This document shows positions 9,201 through 18,194 of a stretch of DNA of 64,000 bases, piece after piece. Numbering within the stretch: position 1 is the first letter of the stretch; each line of letters starts with the position of its first letter. Under the pieces are notes generated by a model. The model saw nothing but the letters and a program-made list of their open reading frames with translations, was not told the origin of the DNA and searched no databases. Source of the stretch: Eubacteriaceae bacterium (GTDB lineage Bacteria > Bacillota > Clostridia > Peptostreptococcales > Anaerovoracaceae); assembly GCA_902362805.1 (NCBI GenBank), contig CABIXY010000003.1, forward strand, positions 612,457-676,456. The letters run 5' to 3'. The position numbers and the translations under genes were made by a program.

Positions 9201-9718
9201 TCCACCATTTTCAGGCCGATGACCTTTTCATCGGCATCCTGTATGGCCTCCACAGCAGCTCCATCATTATTGCCAATCTGTACATCTGCATGTACAGCCA
9301 GTTTCCCATCTGTAATCGCAGAGTCTTTCGCTGTTACAGTATAGGAAAGTTTTACATAACGCCCGTCGTTGATAAAGGACGCCTCTGCGGTGACATTGCC
9401 CTCTGGTATGCTTTTGACTTCATAACCGCGGCTGCTATATGTCGTCTGGATCCAATCGTCCTTGTAAAAACCTTTTACGTCAATGGAGTTTGAACTATTT
9501 TTATACGCCATGAGGCCATTGCCATCAGTAGTATAACCTGCAGGAGTCTGAATGTTGCCAGAGGTTACATTCTCTGCAGCAAACCCCACCGCAGGAATCA
9601 AGGTGACAATCATACACAAGGAAAGGGTCATAACCAGCAATTTCTGCGCCGCCTTTCCCTTCTGCATGCGCCAAGGGCGCTTCACTTTGGCACTCATATT
9701 TTTTCTTAATTTATCCAT
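6245..9718 (-). CDS. Large secreted Gly/Asn-rich surface protein with C-terminal Fn3-like domain
   Basis: This 1157-residue protein has a signal peptide ending near residue 48 (IPAVGFAAE). An N-terminal beta-rich region follows. Residues ~470-675 are Gly/Asn-rich, with many GGNGG and GNG repeats alternating with short beta strands ([18 protein letters not shown]). Next comes a module ending [10 protein letters not shown], a second module ([12 protein letters not shown] onward) and a C-terminal fibronectin-III-like domain ([14 protein letters not shown] to [11 protein letters not shown]). The last ~95 residues closely match the end of the protein at 3662-5713, so the two share modules. The ATG at 9718 has a GGGGAAGAAG ribosome binding site. 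It is probably exported and surface-attached. No LPXTG or SLH anchor or enzymatic motif was seen. Confidence 0.8.
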   Translation of the reverse strand: MDKLRKNMSAKVKRPWRMQKGKAAQKLLVMTLSLCMIVTLIPAVGFAAENVTSGNIQTPAGYTTDGNGLMAYKNSSNSIDVKGFYKDDWIQTTYSSRGYEVKSIPEGNVTAEASFINDGRYVKLSYTVTAKDSAITDGKLAVHADVQIGNNDGAAVEAIQDADEKVIGLKMVDDNANESNSTYNAQFNLYFANAGGVTPVDTYWFGNYSDRSGNCFDQLTEGTKSSSGTYSKTGGIFTKLSGTDSGMAFSWQNINLNAGESKTYSVILGVGEKSDPPAWETDDGDVSPISLTLAADQQDLSVNVAAKITHVDGVTASLYYDVSGGEAVKLGDFIPGKEKDSISEVLDLSNLAAGSYDLHFWVVNSSGAASSAVTKTITINEKGEISGGLDSDVPPAGETPQEKLDKLFGQGNVTFDDVNHTIVVNKDMELDDTVTIDETLTGEKEVVIDLNTKNITMKPGSGAGKDTIAVNGGMKVTITGGGSINGGNGTGNGDGGNAVSGSGSVVVADGAILVGGNGAGNSAGGSGANMSGNGNISITNGGKIVGGSGTAAGSNGGTGAKVESGTINVETGGIVIGGNGGNGDKTSAGGNGGAGISTDSGSTTVNGTVTGGNGGNGTGDKNGGNGGVGANQSGTIDGNGTIIGGNGGNIVDGGSGEPGKGGAAISGGGTFDSGTKLSGFGGINAKVESQQGAPEVTVPEENLIDGAVTESERMDSTITKIDVTLSIEEKSNSADKNLVDSKLAASQKIGVYLNIQLKKTITKNTDSPTTETVTDAAKPIAITLTIPQSMRNGSDYKVIRVHDNAAEIIASQHDSSAHTLTFNTDKFSTYAIAYEPKDTPTDVPPYRPGEKNPVTSDGEKTTLHQDSTIKDGVESVFISDGDADRLIAAIEKSKSANVVIDAQPKSTASKADTAEISLPAKVADAMMEAGTSGLTYQTRDFIITFDKKAIRAIKGQAKGETILLTAKKDFAGTSGVKVSKKNGEAFIVEIKMTSGEAAINYFDGGQVEVSVRMQTEATAEYVYDSGKIAAIESKIKDGWLSYNTDRFDNLPYWGAKAKAGVQKIKIVSLRSKAKKGSITSTWKKSRSVYKVDGYQVWRSIKKNSGYKLMKTTKSRSYKNTKALKKGVRYYYKVRGCRCIDGKKIYTKWSAKIDRTAK

Positions 9719-9895
9719 TACTTCTTCCCCACTTTCTCAATTCAGGATGATAACGACGGCATTCTTGTATTAATCTAGCACAAAAAATACCTATTCGAAT
9801 CAAAAATGTGAAATCGGTAATTTATTTCGGGGAATTTGTTCAATTGAGTCCAATCGCACGAGGCGCCGCTTCTCTCAATCAGGCAAAAACAACAA

Positions 9896-9917
9896 AACGG
9901 CAGGAATACCTGCCGTT
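9896..9917 (-). terminator. Terminator of the small membrane protein gene
   Basis: The stem AACGGCAGG / CCTGCCGTT has a 4-base loop. On the minus strand it is followed by TTGTTGTTTTT, 15 bp after the stop at 9932. Confidence 0.8.
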
Positions 9918-9931
9918 GTCATTGTTAACTC

Positions 9932-10165
9932 TTAATAGTCTAAATCTTCTTCTGCCCAATCGTCAGTTGACCATTCTTCGTCTGGCCAGTCTTCGTTGAC
10001 AAAGATTTTCTTCATAATTCTATCCATGCCGATGACAAGGGTCGTTCCGGCAACAAAGCCAACACCCAAAATGGCCAATGCCGCTTTTGCTGCAGTTGAA
10101 GGCCCCTGGTTTCTGCCTTTGTCCGCCTTGTTCGGCTGTAATTTGTTATCTTTACATTTTCCCAT
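9932..10165 (-). CDS. Small single-pass membrane protein with acidic tail, unknown function
   Basis: This is a 77-residue protein. The start is ATG 10165, eight bases after AAGGAGG; a GTG at 10171 is too close to that site. Residues 1-25 are polar and basic, residues ~26-46 form one hydrophobic helix (AAKAALAILGVGFVAGTTLVIG), and the tail is very acidic with repeated DW/EW pairs (NEDWPDEEWSTDDWAEEDLDY). No family was recognised. Its leader on the minus strand consists of one unit of the AGAACCATTATA-bounded repeat, with only the ribosome binding site between. Confidence 0.7.
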   Translation of the reverse strand: MGKCKDNKLQPNKADKGRNQGPSTAAKAALAILGVGFVAGTTLVIGMDRIMKKIFVNEDWPDEEWSTDDWAEEDLDY

Positions 10166-10178
10166 TTCCACTTCCTCC

Positions 10179-10282
10179 TTAATGGTTCTCGCCCCAATTT
10201 CTGAAAGAAATTGCCGGGGAGACCTTATGCTGAAACGTCCCAGCTTTAGCTGGTCTGACGTTTGTCGTATAATGGTTCTTGA
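10179..10282 (-). repeat. AGAACCATTATA-bounded modular repeat unit (copy 1)
   Basis: Read on the minus strand, the unit starts GAACCATTATACGAC and ends GGGGCGAGAACCATTA, with 90 bp between the two AGAACCATT copies. Between them are a hairpin with AACGT/ACGTT arms, the block AGCATAAGGTCTCCCC, and a hairpin AATTTCTTTCAGAAATT. The unit at 28403-28514 has the same scaffold with different hairpin sequences. It lies directly before the ribosome binding site of the gene at 9932-10165. Confidence 0.7.
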
Positions 10283-10288
10283 TACATA

Positions 10289-10903
10289 TTATTTATATGA
10301 CCTGGTATTGATATACTCTACAATTAAATTTGCAGCCTGTTCTTCTGATATGTAGCTGCTATTAATCGCCAGGTTATAATTTGAAAAATGACCCCATTTT
10401 TGACAAGTGTGATAGTTGTAATAATTTGCCCTCGCCTTATCATAGGTCAATACGGTTTCTTTTGCCTTTTCCTCCGGAATGCCATAAGTGTCTATACAGC
10501 GTTTGATACGGTCCTCCAGTTCTGCATAAATGAAAATATTGGTGACACCCGGCATATCCTTGAGGATATAATCCGCACATCTGCCGACGATAACCCCTTC
10601 TCCCGTATCTCCAATCTGGTTGATGACATCAAACTGGGTAATAAACAATTTCTCGTTGACCGAAACCGGTTCGCTCATCATGCCTTCACCAAAATTCATA
10701 GCCGAAGACAGACTGTAGGAGAAACTGCTCTTTGCTCGCAGCTCCGCCGTCTCTACGATTTCTCTAGACAGCCCGCTCTTCTCTACGGCCATATCGATTA
10801 TTTCTTTATCATAAAATGGAACACCCAGCTTCTCGGCAATGAGGCGTCCGACGATTCTTCCGCCACTGCCATACTCTCTGCTTATTGTAACTAGCTTCTT
10901 CAT
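10289..10903 (-). CDS. Cytidylate kinase-like family protein
   Basis: The 204-residue protein starts at ATG 10903 (MKKLVTISREYGSGG) with an AGAAAGGG site; the longer frame from 10960 lacks one. The N-terminal ITISREYGSGGRIVGRLIAEKLG is the P-loop variant of the cytidylate-kinase-like family (PF13189), followed by YDKEIIDMAVEKSGLS. GVIVGRCADYIL and IFIYAELEDRIKRC are further family blocks. These proteins are shorter than true Cmk and their substrate is generally unproven; many Clostridia carry several. It is a single gene in the opposite direction to the ECF sigma gene. Confidence 0.85.
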   Translation of the reverse strand: MKKLVTISREYGSGGRIVGRLIAEKLGVPFYDKEIIDMAVEKSGLSREIVETAELRAKSSFSYSLSSAMNFGEGMMSEPVSVNEKLFITQFDVINQIGDTGEGVIVGRCADYILKDMPGVTNIFIYAELEDRIKRCIDTYGIPEEKAKETVLTYDKARANYYNYHTCQKWGHFSNYNLAINSSYISEEQAANLIVEYINTRSYK

Positions 10904-11066
10904 AAAAACACCCTTTCTATTTTTTCTCTGACCTTTCCCCTTATGAATATTATATATCAAAATGCGCCTAAAGTGAATGGAAATTATGTTAAAATATTTT
11001 GGAAATCAAAAATAAAAACCGCCGTCACCGGTATCTAATAGATAAGTAGACAAAAAGGAGGCGCAT

Positions 11067-11537
11067 ATGACAAAGGAAGAATTTGCTCTTCACATAGAAG
11101 AAATCAAGTACAAACTATATCGAACGGCTCTTTTGTATCTCGGTAACGAAACTCTGGCAGTCGACGCCGTAGATGAGTCTGTATACAAAGCACTTTGTTC
11201 ACTGAGGAAACTGCGGCAGCCAGAATACTTTGACACCTGGATGATCAGAATTTTGATCAACGAATGTTATAAAGAATTGAAACGGCAAAAACAACGCGGC
11301 AGTTTCGAGGAGTTTCCCGAAACTGCAGAAGAAGATTTTGATGGTTTGCCGCTGAAAGAAGCCATCGCGAAACTGCCGAAGGAACTGAAGGAAGTCATTA
11401 TTTTAAGATATTTTTCAGGCTATACCTTGGTGGAGACTGCATCGATTTTGAAGATCCCCCAGGGAACGACAGCCAGTCGTCAGCGCCGCGCATTGTCGCT
11501 GCTCAGATTGGAATTAGAAGAGGAGGTAGCAGAATGA
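11067..11537 (+). CDS. ECF-type sigma-70 family RNA polymerase sigma factor
   Basis: The 156-residue protein has sigma region 2 near residues 12-80 (LYLGNETLAVDAVDESVYKAL and EYFDTWMIRILINECYKELKRQK) and region 4 near 100-150 (LPKELKEVIILRYFSGYTLVETASILKIPQGTTASRQRRALSLLR). The start has AAGGAGG upstream. The next gene overlaps it by 4 bp (ATGA) and encodes a membrane protein with a DUF4179 domain. This is a common arrangement in which the second protein is thought to hold the sigma factor inactive at the membrane. The inducing signal cannot be read from the sequence. Confidence 0.92.
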   Translation: MTKEEFALHIEEIKYKLYRTALLYLGNETLAVDAVDESVYKALCSLRKLRQPEYFDTWMIRILINECYKELKRQKQRGSFEEFPETAEEDFDGLPLKEAIAKLPKELKEVIILRYFSGYTLVETASILKIPQGTTASRQRRALSLLRLELEEEVAE

Positions 11538-12838
11538 ATCGCAGAGAAGAATATGTAAAGCTGCTGCGAGAATTAGAACAGCCAGTCCCAGCCTTGGATG
11601 ATACTGTGCAGAGAGCTGCAGCAAAGCGAAAAAAGAGGAACTGGGTAGTAAAGCCGCTGACCAGTTTTGCCGTCCTATGTCTGACCTTCGTGCTGGCAGT
11701 CAACCTCAGCGCTCCAATCGCAGATGCCTGCTCCAGGATTCCTCTTCTGAAAGACCTGGTCAAAGCTGTAACCTTCTCCAACTCCCTCACCGATGCGGTA
11801 GACAACGAGTATGTGCAGCCGATCAATTTGAAAGAGAGCAAAAACGGTATCACTGTTTCAGTGGATTATCTGATTGTCGACCAGAAGCAGGTCAATATCT
11901 TCTTTCGGGTCGATGCAGAAAACTACAGTCATCTGGCCATAGATCCAAAGATCACAAAGGCTGATGGCGGCTTCCTCCCCTGCTCCTATTCGCTCAATGA
12001 CTGGGACGCTGAAAATGGAGAGCTGCAGAGTATGACTGTCGATTTTGTGAATGAAGATGTTCCAGACTCTATGGAGATGGTCTTTCAGATTTACGACGAA
12101 TATTCCGGCGAGAAAGTCATAGAAGAAGATCCGGATTTTCCAGAGATTACTGAAAATCCAAATACCTATATTGCAACATTTTCCTTACCACTCAGTTTTG
12201 ATCCGGACTTTATCGCCGCCGGCAAAAGGATTCCTGTCAACGAAACGGTTGTGCTCGACGGTCAAAAAATTACCTTTACGGAGATAGAAATCTATCCGAC
12301 CCATATGCGCATCGACATCAAAACCGACCAGTCCAATACCGCCTGGCTGGCAGATTTAGATCTCTACATTTTGGCGGATGACAACAAAGAGTTCAAACCT
12401 GCCTCCAATGGGACTAGGGCTACAGGCAGTACAGAGTCCATGGAGATGAATTCCTATTACTGCGACAGCACCTATTTCCATAAGGCAGAGAAGTTGACCA
12501 TCGTCGTCACCGGCGCCCATTGGCTCGATAAAGGACACTACAGATATCACGTAAATCTACGAACTGGCAAGTCGGAGAAACTGCCATACGGAATAAAAAT
12601 CCTCTCGACCAAGCAGAAAGAAAACCGTTGGAAGATCAAGTTTGACAACACCGCAGTGCCAGCAGAGGACTGGATCAGTCATATCTGTGACAGCAACGGG
12701 AAGAAATACGACATCAACCTGTGGGATTCCCTGGGCAACATTTACTTCGAAGATTATCCCGAAGAAGAAGCTTGGATCGTGCCTTATTATAACCGTCAGT
12801 GGACGCCCGATTCGCCAGTAAAGGTGGAAATCAACTGA
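11534..12838 (+). CDS. DUF4179 domain membrane protein, putative anti-sigma factor
   Basis: The 434-residue protein has a short basic cytoplasmic part (~1-45), one membrane helix (~46-62, LTSFAVLCLTFVLAVNLSA) and a large beta-rich outer domain. The block SRIPLLKDLVKAVTFSNSL followed by NGITVSVDYLIVDQKQVNIFFRV is the DUF4179 signature. The overlap with the ECF sigma gene indicates translational coupling and a regulatory pair. The anti-sigma role is inferred from the family and context; no zinc anti-sigma HxxxCxxC motif is present. Confidence 0.8.
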   Translation: MNRREEYVKLLRELEQPVPALDDTVQRAAAKRKKRNWVVKPLTSFAVLCLTFVLAVNLSAPIADACSRIPLLKDLVKAVTFSNSLTDAVDNEYVQPINLKESKNGITVSVDYLIVDQKQVNIFFRVDAENYSHLAIDPKITKADGGFLPCSYSLNDWDAENGELQSMTVDFVNEDVPDSMEMVFQIYDEYSGEKVIEEDPDFPEITENPNTYIATFSLPLSFDPDFIAAGKRIPVNETVVLDGQKITFTEIEIYPTHMRIDIKTDQSNTAWLADLDLYILADDNKEFKPASNGTRATGSTESMEMNSYYCDSTYFHKAEKLTIVVTGAHWLDKGHYRYHVNLRTGKSEKLPYGIKILSTKQKENRWKIKFDNTAVPAEDWISHICDSNGKKYDINLWDSLGNIYFEDYPEEEAWIVPYYNRQWTPDSPVKVEIN

Positions 12839-12902
12839 GATTCTCGTATGATGGGTTTTAACAATGTCCATCAATTCCTATGAGGAGAACTCATAGCCGA
12901 AA

Positions 12903-13207
12903 TATAGGGCATGGGGGTATGTGGAATGCATCTTGTACAATAAGGTTAGGTTTTTTGATACTTTTCAAAAGATTTCACATAACTCTGTGATAGTGTCAGC
13001 CGCTTTTTTCACGGAAAACAGCTATAGTTGCTTACAAAATCAGCGAATATACTGCATTAGGTTATTTTTATATATTTAGGACCGTGTCCAAAGCTTCATA
13101 ATTGACATGAAAAGTAACCCAATGGAGGTATACCCCCTCTCACTTTCCCCTGGAGCAGCATCCGGTTACGCGAAAAGCGCTGGATATGTCCAAAAAGCGT
13201 AATATTA
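12903..13207. repeat. 305-bp dispersed structured element, copy A
   Basis: This intergenic segment aligns along its whole length with 53797-54098. Shared blocks include TATAGGGYATGGGGGTAT, GTTAGGTTTTTTGATAC, the GGTTA-TTTT / AAAAGTAACC arms (13060-13069 and 13110-13119), ATACCCCC (13130-13137), CGGTTACGCGA and CCAAAAAGC. GGGGGTAT (12913-12920) and ATACCCCC are inverted repeats whose starts lie 217 bp apart, exactly as in the other copy. No open frame runs through it. With the terminator next to it, it fills the 12839-13295 gap. It may be a structured RNA or a non-autonomous mobile element. Confidence 0.75.
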
Positions 13208-13237
13208 TTGTAACATATATCATCTCTGTAGCGGAAA

Positions 13238-13270
13238 TAGGAGCGGCTCCTCCATGGGAAGCCGCTCCTA
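13238..13270. terminator. Bidirectional terminator
   Basis: The 11-bp stem TAGGAGCGGCT / AGCCGCTCCTA lies between repeat copy A and the end of the ABC transporter gene (13296). It can end minus-strand transcription of the exporter operon. Confidence 0.75.
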
Positions 13271-13295
13271 TCTTATCTATTATACAAACTAAATC

Positions 13296-15170
13296 TTACA
13301 CCGCTTCTTCGGCCTCTTCAAACTGTGAATTGTACAGATCTGCGTAGAAGCCATTCTGCGCCAGAAGTTCCTCGTGATTACCCTGCTCGATGATATCTCC
13401 GTCCTTCATGACCAGAATCAAATCCGCATTTCGAATCGTCGATAATCTATGGGCGATGATAAAGCTGGTTCTGCCTTCCATCAAATTATCCATAGCCTTT
13501 TGAATTCTCTCCTCTGTACGAGTATCAACCGACGACGTCGCTTCATCGAGAATCAGTACCCTGTTATCCGCCAGGATTGCTCTGGCGATGGTCAGCAATT
13601 GTTTCTGACCCTGGGATACATTGGACGCATCTTCGTTCAGTTCCATATCGTAGCCGCCCGGCAGCGTCCTGATAAAGTGATCCGCATAAGCAGCATCTGC
13701 CGCCTTCATGACCTCTTCGTCTGTCGCATCCAGTCTGCCGTAGCGGATGTTCTCCATGATGCTCCCCTTGAACAGCCAGGTATCCTGCAGTACCATGCCA
13801 AAGTAGTCTCGCAATTCCTGCCGGTTGAAGTCCCTGATATCGTGGCCGTCCAGGGTGATGGAACCCTTCTGTACATCATAGAAACGCATCAGAAGCTTTA
13901 CAATGGTAGTCTTGCCTGCGCCAGTCGGTCCTACGATAGCGATTTTCTGTCCCGGCTTTACATCTGCGCTGAAGTCTTTGATGATGACCTGCTCCGGATC
14001 ATAACCAAAGCGGACATGATCGAATTTGACTGCTCCCTGCGGGTTCTCCAGCTTCACAGCATTTTCAACAGTCTGATCCTCTTCCTCTTCTGCCAGGAAT
14101 TCGAATACTCGCTCTGACGCCGCCGTCATGGACTGCACTTGGTTGATGACCTGTGCGATCTGCTGAATCGGCTGTGTAAAGTTCTTGACATACTGTATGA
14201 ACGCCTGAATATCACCGATACCGATCGTTCCTTTGATAGCGAGAATGCCGCCAGAGATAGCCACACCGGCATATCCCAGGTTTCCGACAAACATCATGAT
14301 TGGCTGCATCATTCCCGACAAGAACTGAGATTTCCATGCGGAGTTGTACAGCGTCTTGTTGGTTTCATTGAAAGTTTCGATGGTTTCCTCTTCTTTATTA
14401 AAAGCTTTGATGACCAGGTGTCCCGCGTAGGTCTCCTCTACCTGGCCGTTGATGACACCCAGGTATTTTTGCTGAGAGCGGAAGTGTTTCTGGGAGAATT
14501 TCACGACAATGGACATCAAAACTGCAGAAACCGGCAGAATGACTAGCGCAATCAAGGTCATCAGCGGCGATATCGTCAGCATCATGACGATGACACCGAT
14601 GATGGTAGCCGTCGAAGTGATGATCTGTGTTACACTTTGATTGAGCCCCTGACCCAGGGTATCAACGTCGTTGGTAATTCTGGAAAGCACTTCACCATAG
14701 GTTCTGCTCTCAAAATATTTCATAGGCATGCGGTTGATCTTCTCTGAAATCTCCCTACGCATGCGGTAACAAATTTTCTGTGTTACGCCAGTCATAATCC
14801 AGCCCTGGACAAAGGTGAATACTGCACTGGTCACATACAACCCCAGGGTGAGCAGCAGAATCTGAGCGATCTTATCAAAGTTGATACCTCCGGTCCCGCC
14901 GATCTTTCTCATCAGACCTTCGGCCAGTTCTGTGGTCGCATGGCCCATGACCTTCGGTCCCATAACGTTGAATACCGTGGAGGCTGCCGCGAAGATGACG
15001 ACAACCAAAATTGCAAACTTATATTTGCCAATGTAAGCCAGAAGCTTTTTAAAAGAGCCTTTAAAGTCCTTTGCCTTTTCACCGGGCATCATGCCCCTGC
15101 CGGGACCTCCCATCGGTCCTCGCGGACGCTTCTTTGGCATCTTAAATTCGTGTTCTCTCTCTTCATTCAT
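13296..15170 (-). CDS. ABC exporter half-transporter, catalytically competent subunit
   Basis: The 624-residue protein has an N-terminal membrane domain (~45-335, six predicted helices) and a nucleotide-binding domain. Walker A is GPTGAGKTT (~415), the signature is NVSQGQKQ (~517), Walker B is LILDEATSSVD with the catalytic Glu, and the H-loop is IIAHRLSTI. The start ATG lies one base after the stop of the upstream partner. The N-terminus has an unusual Gly/Met/Pro-rich cytoplasmic tail (RPRGPMGGPGRGMMPGE). It is the consensus half of a heterodimeric multidrug-type exporter of the BmrCD/TM287-288 kind, controlled by a MarR gene at the head of the operon. The substrate is unknown. Confidence 0.92.
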   Translation of the reverse strand: MNEEREHEFKMPKKRPRGPMGGPGRGMMPGEKAKDFKGSFKKLLAYIGKYKFAILVVVIFAAASTVFNVMGPKVMGHATTELAEGLMRKIGGTGGINFDKIAQILLLTLGLYVTSAVFTFVQGWIMTGVTQKICYRMRREISEKINRMPMKYFESRTYGEVLSRITNDVDTLGQGLNQSVTQIITSTATIIGVIVMMLTISPLMTLIALVILPVSAVLMSIVVKFSQKHFRSQQKYLGVINGQVEETYAGHLVIKAFNKEEETIETFNETNKTLYNSAWKSQFLSGMMQPIMMFVGNLGYAGVAISGGILAIKGTIGIGDIQAFIQYVKNFTQPIQQIAQVINQVQSMTAASERVFEFLAEEEEDQTVENAVKLENPQGAVKFDHVRFGYDPEQVIIKDFSADVKPGQKIAIVGPTGAGKTTIVKLLMRFYDVQKGSITLDGHDIRDFNRQELRDYFGMVLQDTWLFKGSIMENIRYGRLDATDEEVMKAADAAYADHFIRTLPGGYDMELNEDASNVSQGQKQLLTIARAILADNRVLILDEATSSVDTRTEERIQKAMDNLMEGRTSFIIAHRLSTIRNADLILVMKDGDIIEQGNHEELLAQNGFYADLYNSQFEEAEEAV

Positions 15171-15171
15171 C

Positions 15172-17487
15172 CTAGCTCACCTCTTCTTCAATCCCAAGTT
15201 CTTTGGCAGAGAGCTGCGATTTTGCAATCTGCCTGTATACGTCACATTCTGTCAGGAGTTCCTCGTGAGTGCCCTTGCCGACGATTTCTCCATCATCCAG
15301 CACTAAGATCTGATCTGCATGGAGTATGGTGCTGATTCGCTGCGCAACGATAATTTCCGTAGCGCCTGACACCTTTGACTCCAGCGCCTTTCTCAGCTTT
15401 GCATCTGTCTTCATATCCAGTGCAGAGAAACTGTCATCAAATACAAAGACCTTTGGATCCTTTGCAATCGCCCTGGCTATGGCAAGCCTCTGTTTCTGCC
15501 CGCCGGACACATTGCTTCCGCCTTGAGAAATATAGCTGTCGTATTTCTCATCTTTTTCTTCAATGAAGTCATCCGCCTGGGCGATCTCCGCCGCAGTTCT
15601 AACCTGCTCATCTGTGGCATCTTTGTTGCCGAAACGCAGGTTACTTGCGATAGTTCCGGAGAACAAAACCCCCTTTTGCGGAACAAAACCGATGGTCTGG
15701 CGCAGATCTTTCATAGCGACGCCTCTGATATCTTCCCCGTCCAAAGTAATCTGACCCGAAGTGACGTCAAAGAATCTAGGTATCAGGTTGACCAAAGTGC
15801 TCTTGCCAGCTCCTGTACTTCCGATGATGGCTGTCACCTTCCCCGGTTCCGCCTTGAAGCTGATATTGTGAAGCACGTCTTCCTTCGCATTGGGATATTT
15901 AAAACATACGTTATCAAATTCTAAAAGACCTTTTGACTCCGTAATCTGCTTTGGCTCCGCCGCATCTTCGATAGAAGAATGGGTTCTAATCACTTCGTCG
16001 ATACGATCAGCAGCGACGCCGGCTCTCGGCAGCATGATGGACATCATGGTCAGCATCAAGAAGGCCATGACGATCTGCATAGAATAAGTGATGAACGCTG
16101 TCATGGCACCTACCTGCAAATCTCCCGTATCAATTCTATGTGCTGATACCCACATGATCAGGATAACCAGGCAGTTCATAATCATCATCATGCCCGGCAT
16201 CATGAAAGTCATGACACGGTTGGTAAACAGCTGGGTTTTCTTCAGGTTCTGGTTAGCCACATCAAAGCGCTGTTCCTCTGTCTGCTCACGGCCGAAAGCG
16301 CGGATGACAGAAAGTCCCGTCAGAATTTCTCTGGAGACCAGGTTCAATGCATCCACCAACTTCTGCATGACCTTGAACTTCGGCATGGTGATGGAAACCA
16401 AAATTCCAACAAAACCGATGATGACAAGAACCGCCAGGGCGATAATCCACTCCATATTGGCACCAGTCTGTGCGACTTTATACACACCGCCAAGACCGAT
16501 AATCGGCGCATAGAGCACAATCCTGAGCATCATAGCCGTAACCATCTGAATCTGTTGTACGTCGTTGGTACTTCTCGTAATCAGAGAGGCCGTTGAGAAC
16601 TGATCCATCTCGGCATTGGAAAAACCGACTACATTGTGGAATACCTTTCCTCTCACGTCCCGTCCTACGCCGGCGCCGACTCTGGCTGCCAGGAAGGATA
16701 CGAAAACCGCAGCTGCCAGCATCAGCAGTGCCATCATGAACATCTTCAGACCTTCTGACCAGAGATAGCTCATCTGCATATCGTCCACATCCAGTCCTGC
16801 GGCTTCATTACAGGAAACTGCATATGCCGCGCCCATGGAGTGCAGGGTTTCCGCGCCTGTGGATGAGATCATATCCTCCATGGACTTTCTGGACTCTTTG
16901 ACCATGGAATTATCCATTTGACCGCTTGCGATCATGTCTTCCATCAAAGGTCTCATGTCTACATAAACGGCCATGTTGCCCTCTTCATCCTCTGCCTTGA
17001 AGCTGTCAATGTCCGTGTGCATCAGCTTCTCAATATCACTGATGGACATATCATCAATCTGCTCTGCCATCGGTGCAGTCTGTGGGTTTTTCTCCATGGT
17101 TTCTTTTACTGTATCTTTAAAATCAGCTTCGCTCATATGGCCCAGCTGATAGGTCAGGACGATGGAAGTCAACAGCTTGCCGTCCAAATCGTCCAGTTTC
17201 TTTTCGTCAGTTACGTTCAGGTGATAGAGATCACCATCTTTTGTGTAGGCACTCTGCCAGAGGTCTTTCTCATCGTCGTTCATGAAAATCTGCGCTTCCC
17301 TGAACTCTTTTGACGTAATTTTCTCTGGCGTGATATGCTCTACGCCCCCGTTCTGAATTCCTACGTCTATAATATCTGACGTATACTGTGGCAGTGACAG
17401 GTCGCAATAGGCCTGCACCATCAAAAGCAGTACGATCAAAATTATAGTTTTCCAATAGGGAATCAGATTCTTAAAAATTCTCTTCAT
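15172..17487 (-). CDS. ABC exporter half-transporter with degenerate catalytic site and large extracellular insert
   Basis: The 771-residue protein has TM1 near residues 12-30, then about 200 extra residues (~31-240) before the next helix. That insert is likely an extracellular domain, as in one half of BmrCD-type exporters. The nucleotide-binding domain has Walker A GSTGAGKST (~557) and signature NVSGGQKQR. Walker B is VFVFDDSFSALD, with Asp in place of the catalytic Glu, and the H-loop reads IIVAQRIST with Gln in place of His. These changes mark the degenerate half of a heterodimer, completed by the next gene. It overlaps the MarR gene by 17 bp. Confidence 0.92.
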   Translation of the reverse strand: MKRIFKNLIPYWKTIILIVLLLMVQAYCDLSLPQYTSDIIDVGIQNGGVEHITPEKITSKEFREAQIFMNDDEKDLWQSAYTKDGDLYHLNVTDEKKLDDLDGKLLTSIVLTYQLGHMSEADFKDTVKETMEKNPQTAPMAEQIDDMSISDIEKLMHTDIDSFKAEDEEGNMAVYVDMRPLMEDMIASGQMDNSMVKESRKSMEDMISSTGAETLHSMGAAYAVSCNEAAGLDVDDMQMSYLWSEGLKMFMMALLMLAAAVFVSFLAARVGAGVGRDVRGKVFHNVVGFSNAEMDQFSTASLITRSTNDVQQIQMVTAMMLRIVLYAPIIGLGGVYKVAQTGANMEWIIALAVLVIIGFVGILVSITMPKFKVMQKLVDALNLVSREILTGLSVIRAFGREQTEEQRFDVANQNLKKTQLFTNRVMTFMMPGMMMIMNCLVILIMWVSAHRIDTGDLQVGAMTAFITYSMQIVMAFLMLTMMSIMLPRAGVAADRIDEVIRTHSSIEDAAEPKQITESKGLLEFDNVCFKYPNAKEDVLHNISFKAEPGKVTAIIGSTGAGKSTLVNLIPRFFDVTSGQITLDGEDIRGVAMKDLRQTIGFVPQKGVLFSGTIASNLRFGNKDATDEQVRTAAEIAQADDFIEEKDEKYDSYISQGGSNVSGGQKQRLAIARAIAKDPKVFVFDDSFSALDMKTDAKLRKALESKVSGATEIIVAQRISTILHADQILVLDDGEIVGKGTHEELLTECDVYRQIAKSQLSAKELGIEEEVS

Positions 17488-17959
17488 TCTCAGTCTCTCC
17501 CTTCTTGCCCTTATATTTGCGAAGTGCGACCTCCTTTTCGGCAGTTTCGAGAAATTCTCTCAAAAAGGCGTTGAGTTTCTTTGTATTCTCATCGCCCATC
17601 TGGCCAAAGACCGCATCAGCAAAATCATTCATGATCGCTTCTGTCTCCCGGAGCACCGTGTACCCTGCGTCTGTCAATTCCACATAGGTATTGCGGCGAT
17701 CATTCCGATCAACAGATCTGATAATATATCCCTTCTGCTCCAAGGCACGAAGGCTTCTGGAAACTGCCGGCGCAGGTACATTCTTGCATCTTACAATATT
17801 AGACACCTTCACCCCCTGGCCTTCACAGTGCTCATGACAGTAATCAATCATCTTGAGAATGCCAAAATCCCCGTGATTGATATCCGGCAGCATTGTGGAT
17901 ATGTTTAATTTCCTAAAGGAACTCATGATATCAAAAAATTCCCTTTGTTCTTCTTTCAC
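17471..17959 (-). CDS. MarR family transcriptional regulator
   Basis: The 162-residue protein has a winged-helix domain: VKVSNIVRCKNVPAPAVSRSLRALEQKGYIIRSVDRNDRRNTYVELTDAGYTVL includes the recognition helix and the DxRxxxxxLT-type wing. It starts with GTG 17959, six bases after AAAGGAG. It overlaps the exporter gene downstream, so the three genes form one operon. The AT-rich palindrome at 18029-18043 upstream is a likely binding site. Auto-repression that is relieved by an exported compound is the usual model and is inferred here. Confidence 0.93.
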   Translation of the reverse strand: MKEEQREFFDIMSSFRKLNISTMLPDINHGDFGILKMIDYCHEHCEGQGVKVSNIVRCKNVPAPAVSRSLRALEQKGYIIRSVDRNDRRNTYVELTDAGYTVLRETEAIMNDFADAVFGQMGDENTKKLNAFLREFLETAEKEVALRKYKGKKGETENEENF

Positions 17960-18028
17960 CTCGTACTCCTTTCAAAACAGTATTATCTGTCAATTCATAC
18001 AATTCGTTAATTTTTATCGCATTTAATT

Positions 18029-18043
18029 ATTAACAACGTTAAT
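18029..18043. promoter_or_regulatory. Putative MarR operator palindrome
   Basis: ATTAAC-AAC-GTTAAT is a perfect inverted repeat, with further partial symmetry outside, about 70 bp before the MarR start. MarR proteins commonly bind AT-rich palindromes of this size close to their own promoters. Confidence 0.5.
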
Positions 18044-18127
18044 TATTATCAATATTGACTTATTTTAGCACCATAAGAATGTGATGTCAATAGGGTGATT
18101 GTACTTTTTTTCTGTTTGCACACGCAG

Positions 18128-18174
18128 AAGAGCTGCCGCACTAACGGTCATTTCCCGTCATTGCGGCAGCTCTT
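18128..18174. terminator. Hairpin after the hybrid histidine kinase gene
   Basis: The 13-bp stem AAGAGCTGCCGCA / TGCGGCAGCTCTT has a 21-base loop and lies 21 bp past the kinase stop codon. The T-run is on the plus-strand side, so termination of the minus-strand kinase transcript may be weak. Confidence 0.5.
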
Positions 18175-18194
18175 TTTCGTTACAGCAGAAAACT

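Noticed and set aside
11503..11853. Minus-strand frame across the sigma factor/DUF4179 junction
   Set aside because: It is antisense to two well-supported coupled genes and has no initiation signal.
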